Source: Bacteroidales bacterium (GTDB taxonomy: Bacteria > Bacteroidota > Bacteroidia > Bacteroidales > UBA932). Taken from it: a stretch of DNA of 5,350 nucleotides. Below the pieces are notes generated by a model. That model saw only the letters and a program-made list of their open reading frames with translations. It was not told the origin of the DNA and searched no databases. The stretch covers positions 1-5,350 of the forward strand of contig JAFZDJ010000047.1 of the NCBI GenBank assembly GCA_017561265.1, read 5' to 3'. Shown here piece after piece: positions 1-5,350 of the stretch. A program made the translations under genes and the position numbers. How positions within the stretch are numbered: position 1 is the first letter of the stretch; every line of letters starts with the position of its first letter.

Positions 1-228
1 ACGGACTCCCATTGCATGATGGAAGTTGTAGGTCGCAGACAACTGAGCCGCAGGAGAGATCAGATCACCGAAGCTCTGCTCACCGCGGGTGTGAGCTACT
101 CCTCCCTGCACTCCGAGACTCCAATGCGGACGGAACTCCACGGTCTCGTCCGACTTGCTCTGCTGAGCAGACGCAACGCCACTCATCATAAGCAGCGATG
201 CAGCAATCATCGTCAGTCGTTTCATCAT
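1..228 (-). CDS. OmpA-family outer-membrane beta-barrel protein, N-terminal part (runs off left edge)
   Basis: Reading the minus strand from the ATG at 228-226 gives 76 codons open to the window edge, so the gene is cut here and only its N-terminus is visible. Residues 1-21 form a classic signal peptide: MMKR, a hydrophobic core rich in Ala, Leu and Met, and an ASA signal-peptidase I site, with the mature protein starting at QQ. The mature part has FRPHW (residues 32-36), an alternating strand-like stretch starting LGVQGGVAHT, then LISPAAQLSATYNF. In Bacteroidales OmpA-type porins this pattern marks the first strands of the N-terminal beta barrel. A C-terminal peptidoglycan-binding OmpA domain would be expected beyond the edge but cannot be seen. 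A second ATG at 225-223 is an alternative start. The leader just upstream is A-rich (TTGAAAAAG) with no clear Shine-Dalgarno, as is usual in this phylum. The gene is divergent from the ATPase at 412. The reading frame and signal peptide are clear; the family call is by recognition and less certain. Confidence 0.78.
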   Translation of the reverse strand, partial: MMKRLTMIAASLLMMSGVASAQQSKSDETVEFRPHWSLGVQGGVAHTRGEQSFGDLISPAAQLSATYNFHHAMGVR

Positions 229-311
229 CTTTTTCAATATAGTCTGGTTGTTTAAGGTTATACTTATTTCGCCCCATGATAATTTTTCCCATGGTTTCAT
301 TTAAATTAAAA

Positions 312-373
312 TTTCGGAAACATCATATAAACCCAGCATTTCCGAAATATAAACCGTTTATATTTTTCGGAAA
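312..373. repeat. three evenly spaced TTTCGGAAA boxes with companion ATATAAAC boxes
   Basis: Three copies of the 9-mer TTTC-N-GAAA occur at 312-320 (TTTCGGAAA), 339-347 (TTTCCGAAA, the reverse complement) and 365-373 (TTTCGGAAA). Their centres, at 316, 343 and 369, are 27 and 26 bp apart, about two and a half helical turns. Each has an ATATAAAC box beside it: 325-332 forward, 347-354 forward, and 356-363 as the reverse complement GTTTATAT. Units two and three therefore point towards each other as an inverted pair, and unit one is a looser copy with a 4-bp insertion between its boxes. The arrangement fits an operator array in the divergent promoter region, or a cassette-end sequence belonging to the ATPase gene. 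The repeats are seen directly; the role is inferred. Confidence 0.8.
339..373. repeat. large imperfect palindrome / hairpin
   Basis: The left arm TTTCCGAAATATAAAC (339-354) pairs with the right arm at 356-373 around a single C at 355. The inner 10 bp on each side (345-354 with 356-365) are perfect. An extra TT at 366-367 makes a 2-nt bulge, after which CGGAAA (368-373) pairs with TTTCCG (339-344). The 16/18-nt arms could form a cruciform or a stable RNA hairpin if transcribed. It has no following T-tract in either direction, so it does not look like a terminator. An operator is more likely. Confidence 0.7.
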
Positions 374-376
374 CAA
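344..376 (-). promoter_or_regulatory. weak candidate promoter for the OmpA-type gene
   Basis: On the minus strand, TATATTTC (351-344) resembles the Bacteroidales -7 element TAnnTTTG. ATTG (377-374) lies upstream as a possible -33 element, but the gap of about 22 bp is slightly long. If used, it would give a leader of about 108 nt. The -7 element sits inside the hairpin at 339-373, so a protein bound to those repeats would be expected to affect it. No better match to the consensus was seen between 229 and 411 on this strand. This is inference from consensus only. Confidence 0.22.
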
Positions 377-394
377 TTAAATTCACTATATTTA
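364..394 (+). promoter_or_regulatory. candidate promoter for the ATPase gene
   Basis: TATATTTA at 387-394 matches the Bacteroidales -7 element TAnnTTTG at all but the last base. A T-run (TTTT, 364-367) stands 19 bp upstream, where the -33 TTTG element is expected. Transcription would begin near 400, leaving a leader of only about 12 nt before the ATG at 412. The -33 part overlaps the third TTTCGGAAA box (365-373), so a protein bound there would probably block or alter initiation. This is based on consensus and spacing only. Confidence 0.35.
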
Positions 395-411
395 CCGCCA
401 AATTAAATCTT

Positions 412-1842
412 ATGGAAATAATTGGCAGGAAACAGGAAGTACGTGAACTTGAAGATCTGTACTCGAATGGAAGATCAGAATTTGTCGTTTTATATGGGCG
501 GCGAAGAGTTGGAAAGACTTTTCTTATAAATGAGCTGTTCAAAGATCGATTCGCATTTTCTCATACGGCATTGTCACCGGTAGAAATCAAGGGACAGGAA
601 CTGATGAAACTCCAGCTCCAGCATTTTACGCATTCGCTTATCAGGTACGGAGCTCGCATAAAACAAGTTCCGACAAATTGGCTTGACGCATTCTTCATTC
701 TTGAGAGACTTTTAGAGAAGAAAGCTGATGGTGGCAGAATGCTGGTGTTTATTGATGAATTACCTTGGCTTGATACACCTAGATCCGGATTTCTGACAGC
801 ATTCGAAGCATTCTGGAATAGTTGGGGATCCAGACGTGACGATCTGATGCTGATAATCTGTGGCTCAGCTGTATCATGGATTTCTGATGAATTGCTAAGC
901 AGCAAGGGCGGTTTATACAATCGTACTACCGTCGATATGAAGCTACAGCCGTTTACACTGTCTGAATGCGAAGAATTCTTTGCATCAAGACATATCATGA
1001 TGGATAGGTACGATATTCTGCAGAGCTATATGGCTTTGGGAGGTATCCCATATTATCTGAATCTATTCAGCAAGTCCGGAAGTCTGGCTCAGAATCTGGA
1101 CAAGTTGATTTTCAGTAATGTCGGAAAACTATCAAATGAATTCGAGCGTCTGTTTTCCTCGATGTTTACAAATTCCACAGATGCTTTGAAGATTGTCAAG
1201 GCGTTGTCAGAAAAGCGGATAGGCTATACTAGAGAAGAATTGTTGAAGAAGACAGGCATAGCTGATGGAGGTGGCTTCACGAAACTTCTCAAATCGCTGG
1301 AAGAAAGCGACTTTATCAGAAAATTCAGATATTTTGGTGAGAAGGCCAAACATTCGAGGTTTCGCCTGGTTGATAATTTCTGCCTGTTTTATCTATATTT
1401 TCTATATAAGAAAGAAACAAATGATCCTGAATACTGGCAGCACAACCAGAACAGTCCCTCAGCAAACGCTTGGAGAGGATATGCTTTCGAGAACATATGC
1501 TTCAGTCATATAAAGCAATTGAAATTTGCTCTAGGAATATCCGGCGTTCATACTGAGACATATTCATGGAAAGGTCAGTCGAGCCAGATTGATCTGATTA
1601 TAGATCGCGACGACAGGATAATAAATCTTTGTGAGTGCAAATTCAACGGTCGTGAATTTACCATCGATAAGGAATATGATGCAAGACTACGTGAGCGTCA
1701 GGCTGCATTTTCAGAGGAAACGGGTTCAAAAAAGACAACACTTCTTACATTCATCACGACATTTGGACTTAAGCGCAATGAATATTCAGGAAGGATTCAG
1801 AATGTCATAACCTCAGACGATATGTTTCGTCCGTTAAATTAA
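412..1842 (+). CDS. AAA-type ATPase with C-terminal DUF234 / PD-(D/E)XK nuclease-like domain
   Basis: This is a complete 476-residue protein of the ATPase_2 (archaeal-type ATPase, STAND/AAA-like) plus DUF234 family. The N-terminus MEIIGRKQE is the standard start of the family and supports the ATG at 412. Walker A is GRRRVGKT (residues 29-36). Walker B is LVFIDELPWL (111-120, with D115 and E116). A sensor-like strand LIICGSAVSW lies at 147-156, and GGIPYYLNLF (210-219) is the usual lid-region motif. Residues about 258-320 look like a winged helix. The C-terminal part has AWRGYAFE (353-360), QIDLII (392-397) and CECKF (407-411); E360, D394, E408 and K410 fit a PD-(D/E)XK nuclease core with intact residues. 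It is cytoplasmic, with no signal peptide. The length is normal for the family and no frameshift is seen. No reliable function is known for this family; its many genomic copies suggest a mobile or defence-like role, but that is inference. Codon use is relaxed (frequent ATA, AGA, AGG, and mixed AAA/AAG), unlike the strongly biased gene downstream, which allows for horizontal acquisition. It is monocistronic here: the left neighbour is divergent and the right neighbour convergent. Confidence 0.93.
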   Translation: MEIIGRKQEVRELEDLYSNGRSEFVVLYGRRRVGKTFLINELFKDRFAFSHTALSPVEIKGQELMKLQLQHFTHSLIRYGARIKQVPTNWLDAFFILERLLEKKADGGRMLVFIDELPWLDTPRSGFLTAFEAFWNSWGSRRDDLMLIICGSAVSWISDELLSSKGGLYNRTTVDMKLQPFTLSECEEFFASRHIMMDRYDILQSYMALGGIPYYLNLFSKSGSLAQNLDKLIFSNVGKLSNEFERLFSSMFTNSTDALKIVKALSEKRIGYTREELLKKTGIADGGGFTKLLKSLEESDFIRKFRYFGEKAKHSRFRLVDNFCLFYLYFLYKKETNDPEYWQHNQNSPSANAWRGYAFENICFSHIKQLKFALGISGVHTETYSWKGQSSQIDLIIDRDDRIINLCECKFNGREFTIDKEYDARLRERQAAFSEETGSKKTTLLTFITTFGLKRNEYSGRIQNVITSDDMFRPLN

Positions 1843-1864
1843 TCGGTTTCAATTCATTGAATAT

Positions 1865-1894
1865 AAAAAAGCCCCTCCGCGGATGCGGAGGGGC
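1865..1894 (-). terminator. intrinsic terminator of the surface-protein gene
   Basis: GCCCCTCCGC (1871-1880) and GCGGAGGGGC (1885-1894) form a perfect 10-bp GC-rich stem with a 4-nt loop. The six A residues at 1865-1870 become a T-tract after the stem on the minus strand, so the signal ends transcription of the large gene whose stop codon is at 1928-1926, about 31 nt before the stem. On the plus strand the stem is followed by AATTCG with no T-tract, so it is at best a poor terminator for the ATPase gene that ends 28 nt away. Confidence 0.9.
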
Positions 1895-1925
1895 AATTCG
1901 TAAGTTATCTTAGATAAGTATCAAA

Positions 1926-4900
1926 TTACTTTGAGAACTTAACCTTAGCAGTAGCAGTATGAGGATTACCACAGTAGTCGTGAGTAAGCTTAACTGGAAC
2001 CTCTACAATGATGTTATCAGTAAGGTTACCATCGTTAAGGTATACAAGTGAAACCTCACCAGTTGTGTAGTCAACATAAATGTCAGCGTTTGGATCAGTA
2101 TTAGCCTCGGCTACCTTAAGGGCAGTCTTAGATGACTCAAGATATGCCTTAATGTTCTTAGCGTCAATCTCTACTTCCTGGTTGTAAAGTTTGAATACCT
2201 CATCAGTAGTTGAAGTGAAGCTTGCTGTTGTAGATGTACGGCTGTAACCCATCCAGATCTGAGTAAGATCCTTAGCATACTTGTTGTAGATCTCCTTGCC
2301 AGTCTTGACATCCTTCACAACGAGAGCGCCTACGATATTTGCTGCAGTCTTACCAGCACCATTCTTATAAGTCTCAGTAACAACCTTAGAAGCAGGAGCC
2401 TCAATCTTTACAAGCTCTGGAACTACTGTCTGAACAGTTACAGGAGAACCGTAAACGATTGGCTGACCCTTATCATCTGTTGCTGTTCTGTGGATAAGAG
2501 CGATTGCAAAGTTTGCAGCGTTCTTACCATTAGCACCATCCCAGTATACATAAGCCTTATCATTAGCGCCGTCAAGCTTGATAGTTGTCACCTGGTTGCC
2601 AGTTTCAGCAAATGATACTCCAGCTACAGGCACTGGGTAGATAGAATTCTGAGGTACAAATGTATCAGTGAACATGTAAGCAAGTGAAAGCTCACCGTTT
2701 GTAATCTCTGCAACAACCTCATCACTTACCTGGATGTAGTTTCTAAGGTTGATTTCCTGAAGTTCGTAATCGTCACCTGCAGTAAGACCCTTCTTATCAG
2801 CTTTAAGCTCAGGGATCTCAACAGTACCAGTGAGATTTACAACACCATTCTTAACGAGAACTGGGTTAGGAGTGATTGTGTAAGCTGGCTTCTGGAAGTT
2901 AACCTTAGCAGTGAATGTGTAGTTGATTCCGAATACATCATAAGTATGCTTAATGTCGTAAGAGTCGTCGAACTTCTTAATCTGGTCAACATAGATATAT
3001 GAAGTCTCCTTCTTAGCTACAAGGGCATCGTATGCAAGTCTGAGCTCTATTGTACTATTTGCAGGGTTTACTACTGGAGTAGCAGGAACTGCAACATAAG
3101 TAAGCTGTTCAACTGGGTTTGCGCGAAGTGCCTGCATATCAGCAACATAGTCTGCATAGAATGCTGCATCAGTTGTAAGAATCTTAGCGATAGCGTCACC
3201 GACAAGAATCTCAACTTCATGTTCGAGAGCAGCGCCAGCTGTGAATGTGCCGAGGTTGATTTCCTTAGCAGCTGGCTTAGCACCAAGCTTAACTTCAAAT
3301 GCAACTGTGTAATCAATGTTTGTAGTCTTGTCGCGGAGGGTGAAGTTAGACTTGTAAGCAGCATTGTGCTCAAGGAATTTCACATCCCATACACCTGTGA
3401 GCTGTGCAGCCTTAGAAGAAAGAACCTTAAGGCCGAACTCTGCTGGAACATATGTATCCTTACCCTGTGCGTCCTTAGTTGCAGCCTTTGCTGGAACGAA
3501 GAACTCGTTCATTACTGAGTGCTCTGTACCGTTTTCGTCAACATATACAAGCTTTGTTACATCAACAGGTGATGTTATAGCGAGCTCTGGAGTATAAGTC
3601 AATGCATATACATTAATAGGATAAGTCATTCCATAAGTGTATGACCACTTACCTGCATCGTAAGTTGCGAATGTGATATCAGCCTTTGCGTAGTCGATCT
3701 TGAGTGTACCAGTAAGTTCAACTGTGTTAGTTGCATCAGTGCCGTTAACCTTGATACCCTTTACAGTTGTAGAAGCAGTGTAACCTACAGTCTGGTTGAG
3801 CTGACCCTTTGCTGGAGCAACGATCTGTGCAGTAGAAGCAAGACCATTCTTTACAGTTGTGAATGGGATATAGTCCTTATCAGCAGGGAGATTAAGAGCT
3901 GTACCATCCTTCTTAGCATAAGCAAAGTCAGTAGTAGTGTAAGTAACGTTGATTGCAGTACCGATGAATTCAGCAGCCTGAACTGGAGTCATAGCCTGAC
4001 CCTCAACATCAACGCGTACGTCATAGATACCAAGAACTGACTGAGGTGCAGTTGTTGTGTATGGCTCAGTGATTACGTTAACGTTGTCATAGTTACCGTT
4101 TGCATCAGCAACACCCTCAACCCACTTTCCAGTCTTAGTGTTGTAGAACTTAACGAGACCAAGAACGTTCTGGTTGAGCTTTGTTGCGTCAAACAATACT
4201 GGAACGTAGTCAACAGCGTAAACTGTACCTGGATCTACAGTGTTGAGCTCCTCGCCTGGAAGAACGATAGGGTTGCGGTCAGCGATATTGAGTGAAAGCT
4301 GAATGTCCTGGTTCTTAGTAGCGTCAGTAAGAGCTGCGTAAGTAGCCTTGTTAGAAGCCTTGATGCGAGCGTAAACCTCTACGCGACCAGTGTTAGCATC
4401 AGTCTTGACAACCTCAGCCTTAACAACCTCTGCAGCAGCAGCCTTAGTGCTTGTTACAGGAACTGCATTGAAGTAAACCTTGTCTGAAGTTACCTTAGCT
4501 GCAAGCTCGTTAGGAGTTACCTCATAAGTGAGCTTAACGAGGATATCTGAAGCGTAACGGCCGAGAACGTAAGATGATGCTGTAACTGTACCGTCTGTGT
4601 TCTCAGGGACGTAAACAACGCTCTGGATCTGCTCAGCAAAAGCCTCAAGGATAGTTGTATAAACTGAGAGAGCCTCGTTGATAGCCTTGATGTCAGCTTC
4701 AACCTTGTCCATCTTGTCGAGGAGCTCCTGGATCATACCAGCGTTCTGACCTACGAGAGTATAGAGTGACTCAGCACCCTCACCGTAGATGCTCTCAGCA
4801 AGATTCTGAAGCTCAGTCTGGAGGTCTGTGATAAGACCAGCCTGTGTACCTACGAGAGCCTGAAGACCAGTCTCGCTTCCGATAGTCTGCCAGAGCTGAT

Positions 4901-5350
4901 CGAGCTCGTTCTGAAGAGCTGAAAGCTCAACTACGAGGCTGTCTGAGTTGTCCTTGCCGTAAGCCTCGAGAGCTGCGATCTGAGCCTTGAGAGCTGCGTC
5001 AGCCTGGAGGAGCTCAGCGATCTGACCGTCGAGCATAGCGTCCTTCTCAGCGAGCTTAGCGATGCTAGTGTTGATCACTGCGAGAGCAGCCTCAACGTCC
5101 TTAGCCATTGCGTCAACTACAGCCTTGTCAGCCTTCTCAGCGATTGCAGTCTCAAGAGCAGTCTTGAGAGCCTCTACCTGAGCCTTAGCATCAGCGATTG
5201 CGTCAGCCTTTGCCTGAGCGGCAGCAGCCTTAGCGTCGTTTGCAGCAGCCTTTGCATCGTCAGCTGCCTTCTGAGCAGTAGCGAGAGCTGTCTCGAGGGC
5301 AGCGATCTCGTTCTCGAGTGCCTTGATAGCAGCAGCCTGCTCTGTAGTCT
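1926..5350 (-). CDS. giant coiled-coil plus beta-domain surface protein (N-terminus beyond right edge)
   Basis: The frame is open from the window edge to a TAA at 1928-1926, giving 1140 complete codons. The first Met codon, at 5108, is internal, because 80 codons of the same kind precede it with no stop. The true start and any export or lipoprotein signal lie off the window. Numbering from the first full codon (5348), residues 1 to about 240 are Ala-rich coiled coil with an unbroken heptad phase over residues 8-133. Then IQSVVYVPEN (241-250) marks the switch to about 890 residues of beta-rich, Thr/Val/Ala-rich sequence, probably several Ig-like domains, ending VKFSK. There is one cysteine (residue 1126) and very little Trp. 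A long N-terminal helix, a YVPE-type junction and then beta repeats are typical of large Bacteroidales surface proteins, some annotated as DUF4988/PL29 N-terminal proteins; this link is from memory. Codon use is strongly biased (Lys almost always AAG where checked), suggesting very high expression. A fibre-like or S-layer-like role is possible but unproven; no enzyme motif was seen. A terminator follows. Confidence 0.9.
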   Translation of the reverse strand, partial: TTEQAAAIKALENEIAALETALATAQKAADDAKAAANDAKAAAAQAKADAIADAKAQVEALKTALETAIAEKADKAVVDAMAKDVEAALAVINTSIAKLAEKDAMLDGQIAELLQADAALKAQIAALEAYGKDNSDSLVVELSALQNELDQLWQTIGSETGLQALVGTQAGLITDLQTELQNLAESIYGEGAESLYTLVGQNAGMIQELLDKMDKVEADIKAINEALSVYTTILEAFAEQIQSVVYVPENTDGTVTASSYVLGRYASDILVKLTYEVTPNELAAKVTSDKVYFNAVPVTSTKAAAAEVVKAEVVKTDANTGRVEVYARIKASNKATYAALTDATKNQDIQLSLNIADRNPIVLPGEELNTVDPGTVYAVDYVPVLFDATKLNQNVLGLVKFYNTKTGKWVEGVADANGNYDNVNVITEPYTTTAPQSVLGIYDVRVDVEGQAMTPVQAAEFIGTAINVTYTTTDFAYAKKDGTALNLPADKDYIPFTTVKNGLASTAQIVAPAKGQLNQTVGYTASTTVKGIKVNGTDATNTVELTGTLKIDYAKADITFATYDAGKWSYTYGMTYPINVYALTYTPELAITSPVDVTKLVYVDENGTEHSVMNEFFVPAKAATKDAQGKDTYVPAEFGLKVLSSKAAQLTGVWDVKFLEHNAAYKSNFTLRDKTTNIDYTVAFEVKLGAKPAAKEINLGTFTAGAALEHEVEILVGDAIAKILTTDAAFYADYVADMQALRANPVEQLTYVAVPATPVVNPANSTIELRLAYDALVAKKETSYIYVDQIKKFDDSYDIKHTYDVFGINYTFTAKVNFQKPAYTITPNPVLVKNGVVNLTGTVEIPELKADKKGLTAGDDYELQEINLRNYIQVSDEVVAEITNGELSLAYMFTDTFVPQNSIYPVPVAGVSFAETGNQVTTIKLDGANDKAYVYWDGANGKNAANFAIALIHRTATDDKGQPIVYGSPVTVQTVVPELVKIEAPASKVVTETYKNGAGKTAANIVGALVVKDVKTGKEIYNKYAKDLTQIWMGYSRTSTTASFTSTTDEVFKLYNQEVEIDAKNIKAYLESSKTALKVAEANTDPNADIYVDYTTGEVSLVYLNDGNLTDNIIVEVPVKLTHDYCGNPHTATAKVKFSK
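1929..2957 (-). repeat. two related C-terminal strand motifs in the surface protein
   Basis: The segment encoded at 2957-2889 (residues 798-820, ending NYTFTAKVNFQK) aligns without gaps to the last 23 residues of the protein at 1997-1929 (ending PHTATAKVKFSK), with 11 identities. A weaker version, NIDYTVAFEVKL, is encoded at 3320-3285, and YGSPVTVQTVVP lies at about residue 967. The spacings are roughly 130, 160 and 160 residues, which suggests the beta region is built from tandem domains that each end in the same strand pair. The 23-residue match is seen directly; the domain boundaries are inferred. Confidence 0.45.
4710..4895 (-). repeat. internal duplication in the coiled-coil region
   Basis: Residues 152-180 (LWQTIGSETGLQALVGTQAG and onward) and 183-213 (LAESIYGEGAESLYTLVGQN and onward) line up as two copies of one unit of about 31-33 residues, with the pattern L-x-x-x-I-x-(G/x)-x-E-x-x-L-x-x-L-V-G-x-x-A-G-(L/M)-I-x-(D/E)-L. 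The copies have diverged, with a 2-residue insertion in the second. Gly-containing breaks in each copy suggest helical hairpins rather than one straight rod. Confidence 0.6.
5202..5270 (-). repeat. 21-bp imperfect tandem repeat encoding Ala-rich heptads
   Basis: The blocks 5221-5241 and 5242-5262 are adjacent 21-bp units that match at 17 positions, each starting GCAGCAGCCT on the plus strand; a third partial unit follows at about 5263. On the coding strand they specify successive heptads ADDAKAA, ANDAKAA and AAQAKAD. One heptad per DNA unit means that gain or loss of a unit would keep both the reading frame and the coiled-coil phase. Confidence 0.6.

Noticed and set aside
80..292. 70-codon minus-strand open frame overlapping the porin start
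   Set aside because: It is out of frame with the clear signal peptide and barrel start at 228, and its translation has no recognisable feature.
312..373. Evenly spaced repeats as a small CRISPR array
   Set aside because: The repeat units are only 9 bp (about 17 bp with the companion box), their orientation is mixed, there are only three, and no cas genes are present. A protein-binding array fits better.
561..998. 145-codon minus-strand open frame inside the ATPase gene
   Set aside because: It is antisense to conserved Walker motifs, its composition shows no coding character, and no start context is visible. It is a shadow frame.
1848..1861. Short inverted repeat TTCAA/TTGAA after the ATPase stop codon
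   Set aside because: The stem is 5 bp and AT-rich, too weak to call as a terminator or site.
1871..1894. Bidirectional terminator shared by the convergent genes
   Set aside because: The stem is symmetrical, but only the minus strand has a T-tract after it. On the plus strand AATTCG follows, so efficient termination of the ATPase transcript is not supported.
1905..1917. Small palindrome TTATCTTAGATAA between the surface gene and its terminator
   Set aside because: With 5-6 bp AT-rich arms and almost no loop, it is likely chance in an AT-rich trailer.
1926..2300. Type IX secretion C-terminal sorting domain on the surface protein
   Set aside because: The C-terminus ends in a plain beta-strand (TAKVKFSK) without the usual Gly-rich and KVVV-like pattern of such domains, so I do not claim this export route.
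3071..3597. Overlapping open frames on both strands inside the surface-protein gene
   Set aside because: They are by-products of the strong codon bias of the real minus-strand gene; translations are low-complexity or Cys/Leu-rich with no domain.
1926..5350. Phage tail-fibre gene
   Set aside because: Coiled coil plus beta repeats would fit, but there are no other phage genes, the gene has its own strong terminator and it sits beside a porin gene, so a host surface protein is more likely.

Overview
The window looks like chromosomal DNA from a member of the Bacteroidales (Prevotella, Muribaculaceae or Bacteroides-like). The evidence is the OmpA-type porin leader with the FRPHW and LISPAA signatures common in that order, a stand-alone ATPase_2/DUF234 protein of the kind found in many copies in these genomes, a huge coiled-coil/beta surface protein with an IQSVVYVPE junction, and A-rich leaders instead of strong Shine-Dalgarno sites. 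I cannot assign a species.

Layout. (1) Positions 1-228, minus strand: the first 76 codons of an OmpA-family outer-membrane beta-barrel protein with a signal peptide; the rest lies off the left edge. (2) Positions 229-411: an AT-rich divergent intergenic region. It carries three near-palindromic TTTCGGAAA boxes, with centres 27 and 26 bp apart, each paired with an ATATAAAC box. Two of the pairs form a large imperfect hairpin that overlaps the best promoter candidates for both flanking genes. (3) Positions 412-1842, plus strand: a complete 476-residue AAA-type ATPase with a C-terminal PD-(D/E)XK nuclease-like domain. (4) Positions 1865-1894: an intrinsic terminator whose T-tract is on the minus strand, so it serves the next gene. 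(5) Positions 1926-5350, minus strand: a very large, probably exported protein with 1140 visible residues. It remains open across the right edge, so the Met codon at 5108 is internal. About 240 residues of Ala-rich coiled coil are followed by about 900 residues of beta-rich, probably tandem-domain sequence.

How the genes relate. The surface-protein gene and the OmpA-type gene lie on the same strand and both encode envelope proteins. The ATPase gene lies between them in the opposite orientation, with its own repeat-bearing upstream region and more relaxed codon use. The simplest reading is an independent ATPase cassette placed between two envelope genes. I see no sequence evidence that the three products work together. 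The two most unusual items are the regularly spaced composite repeat next to the ATPase and the architecture of the giant surface protein.
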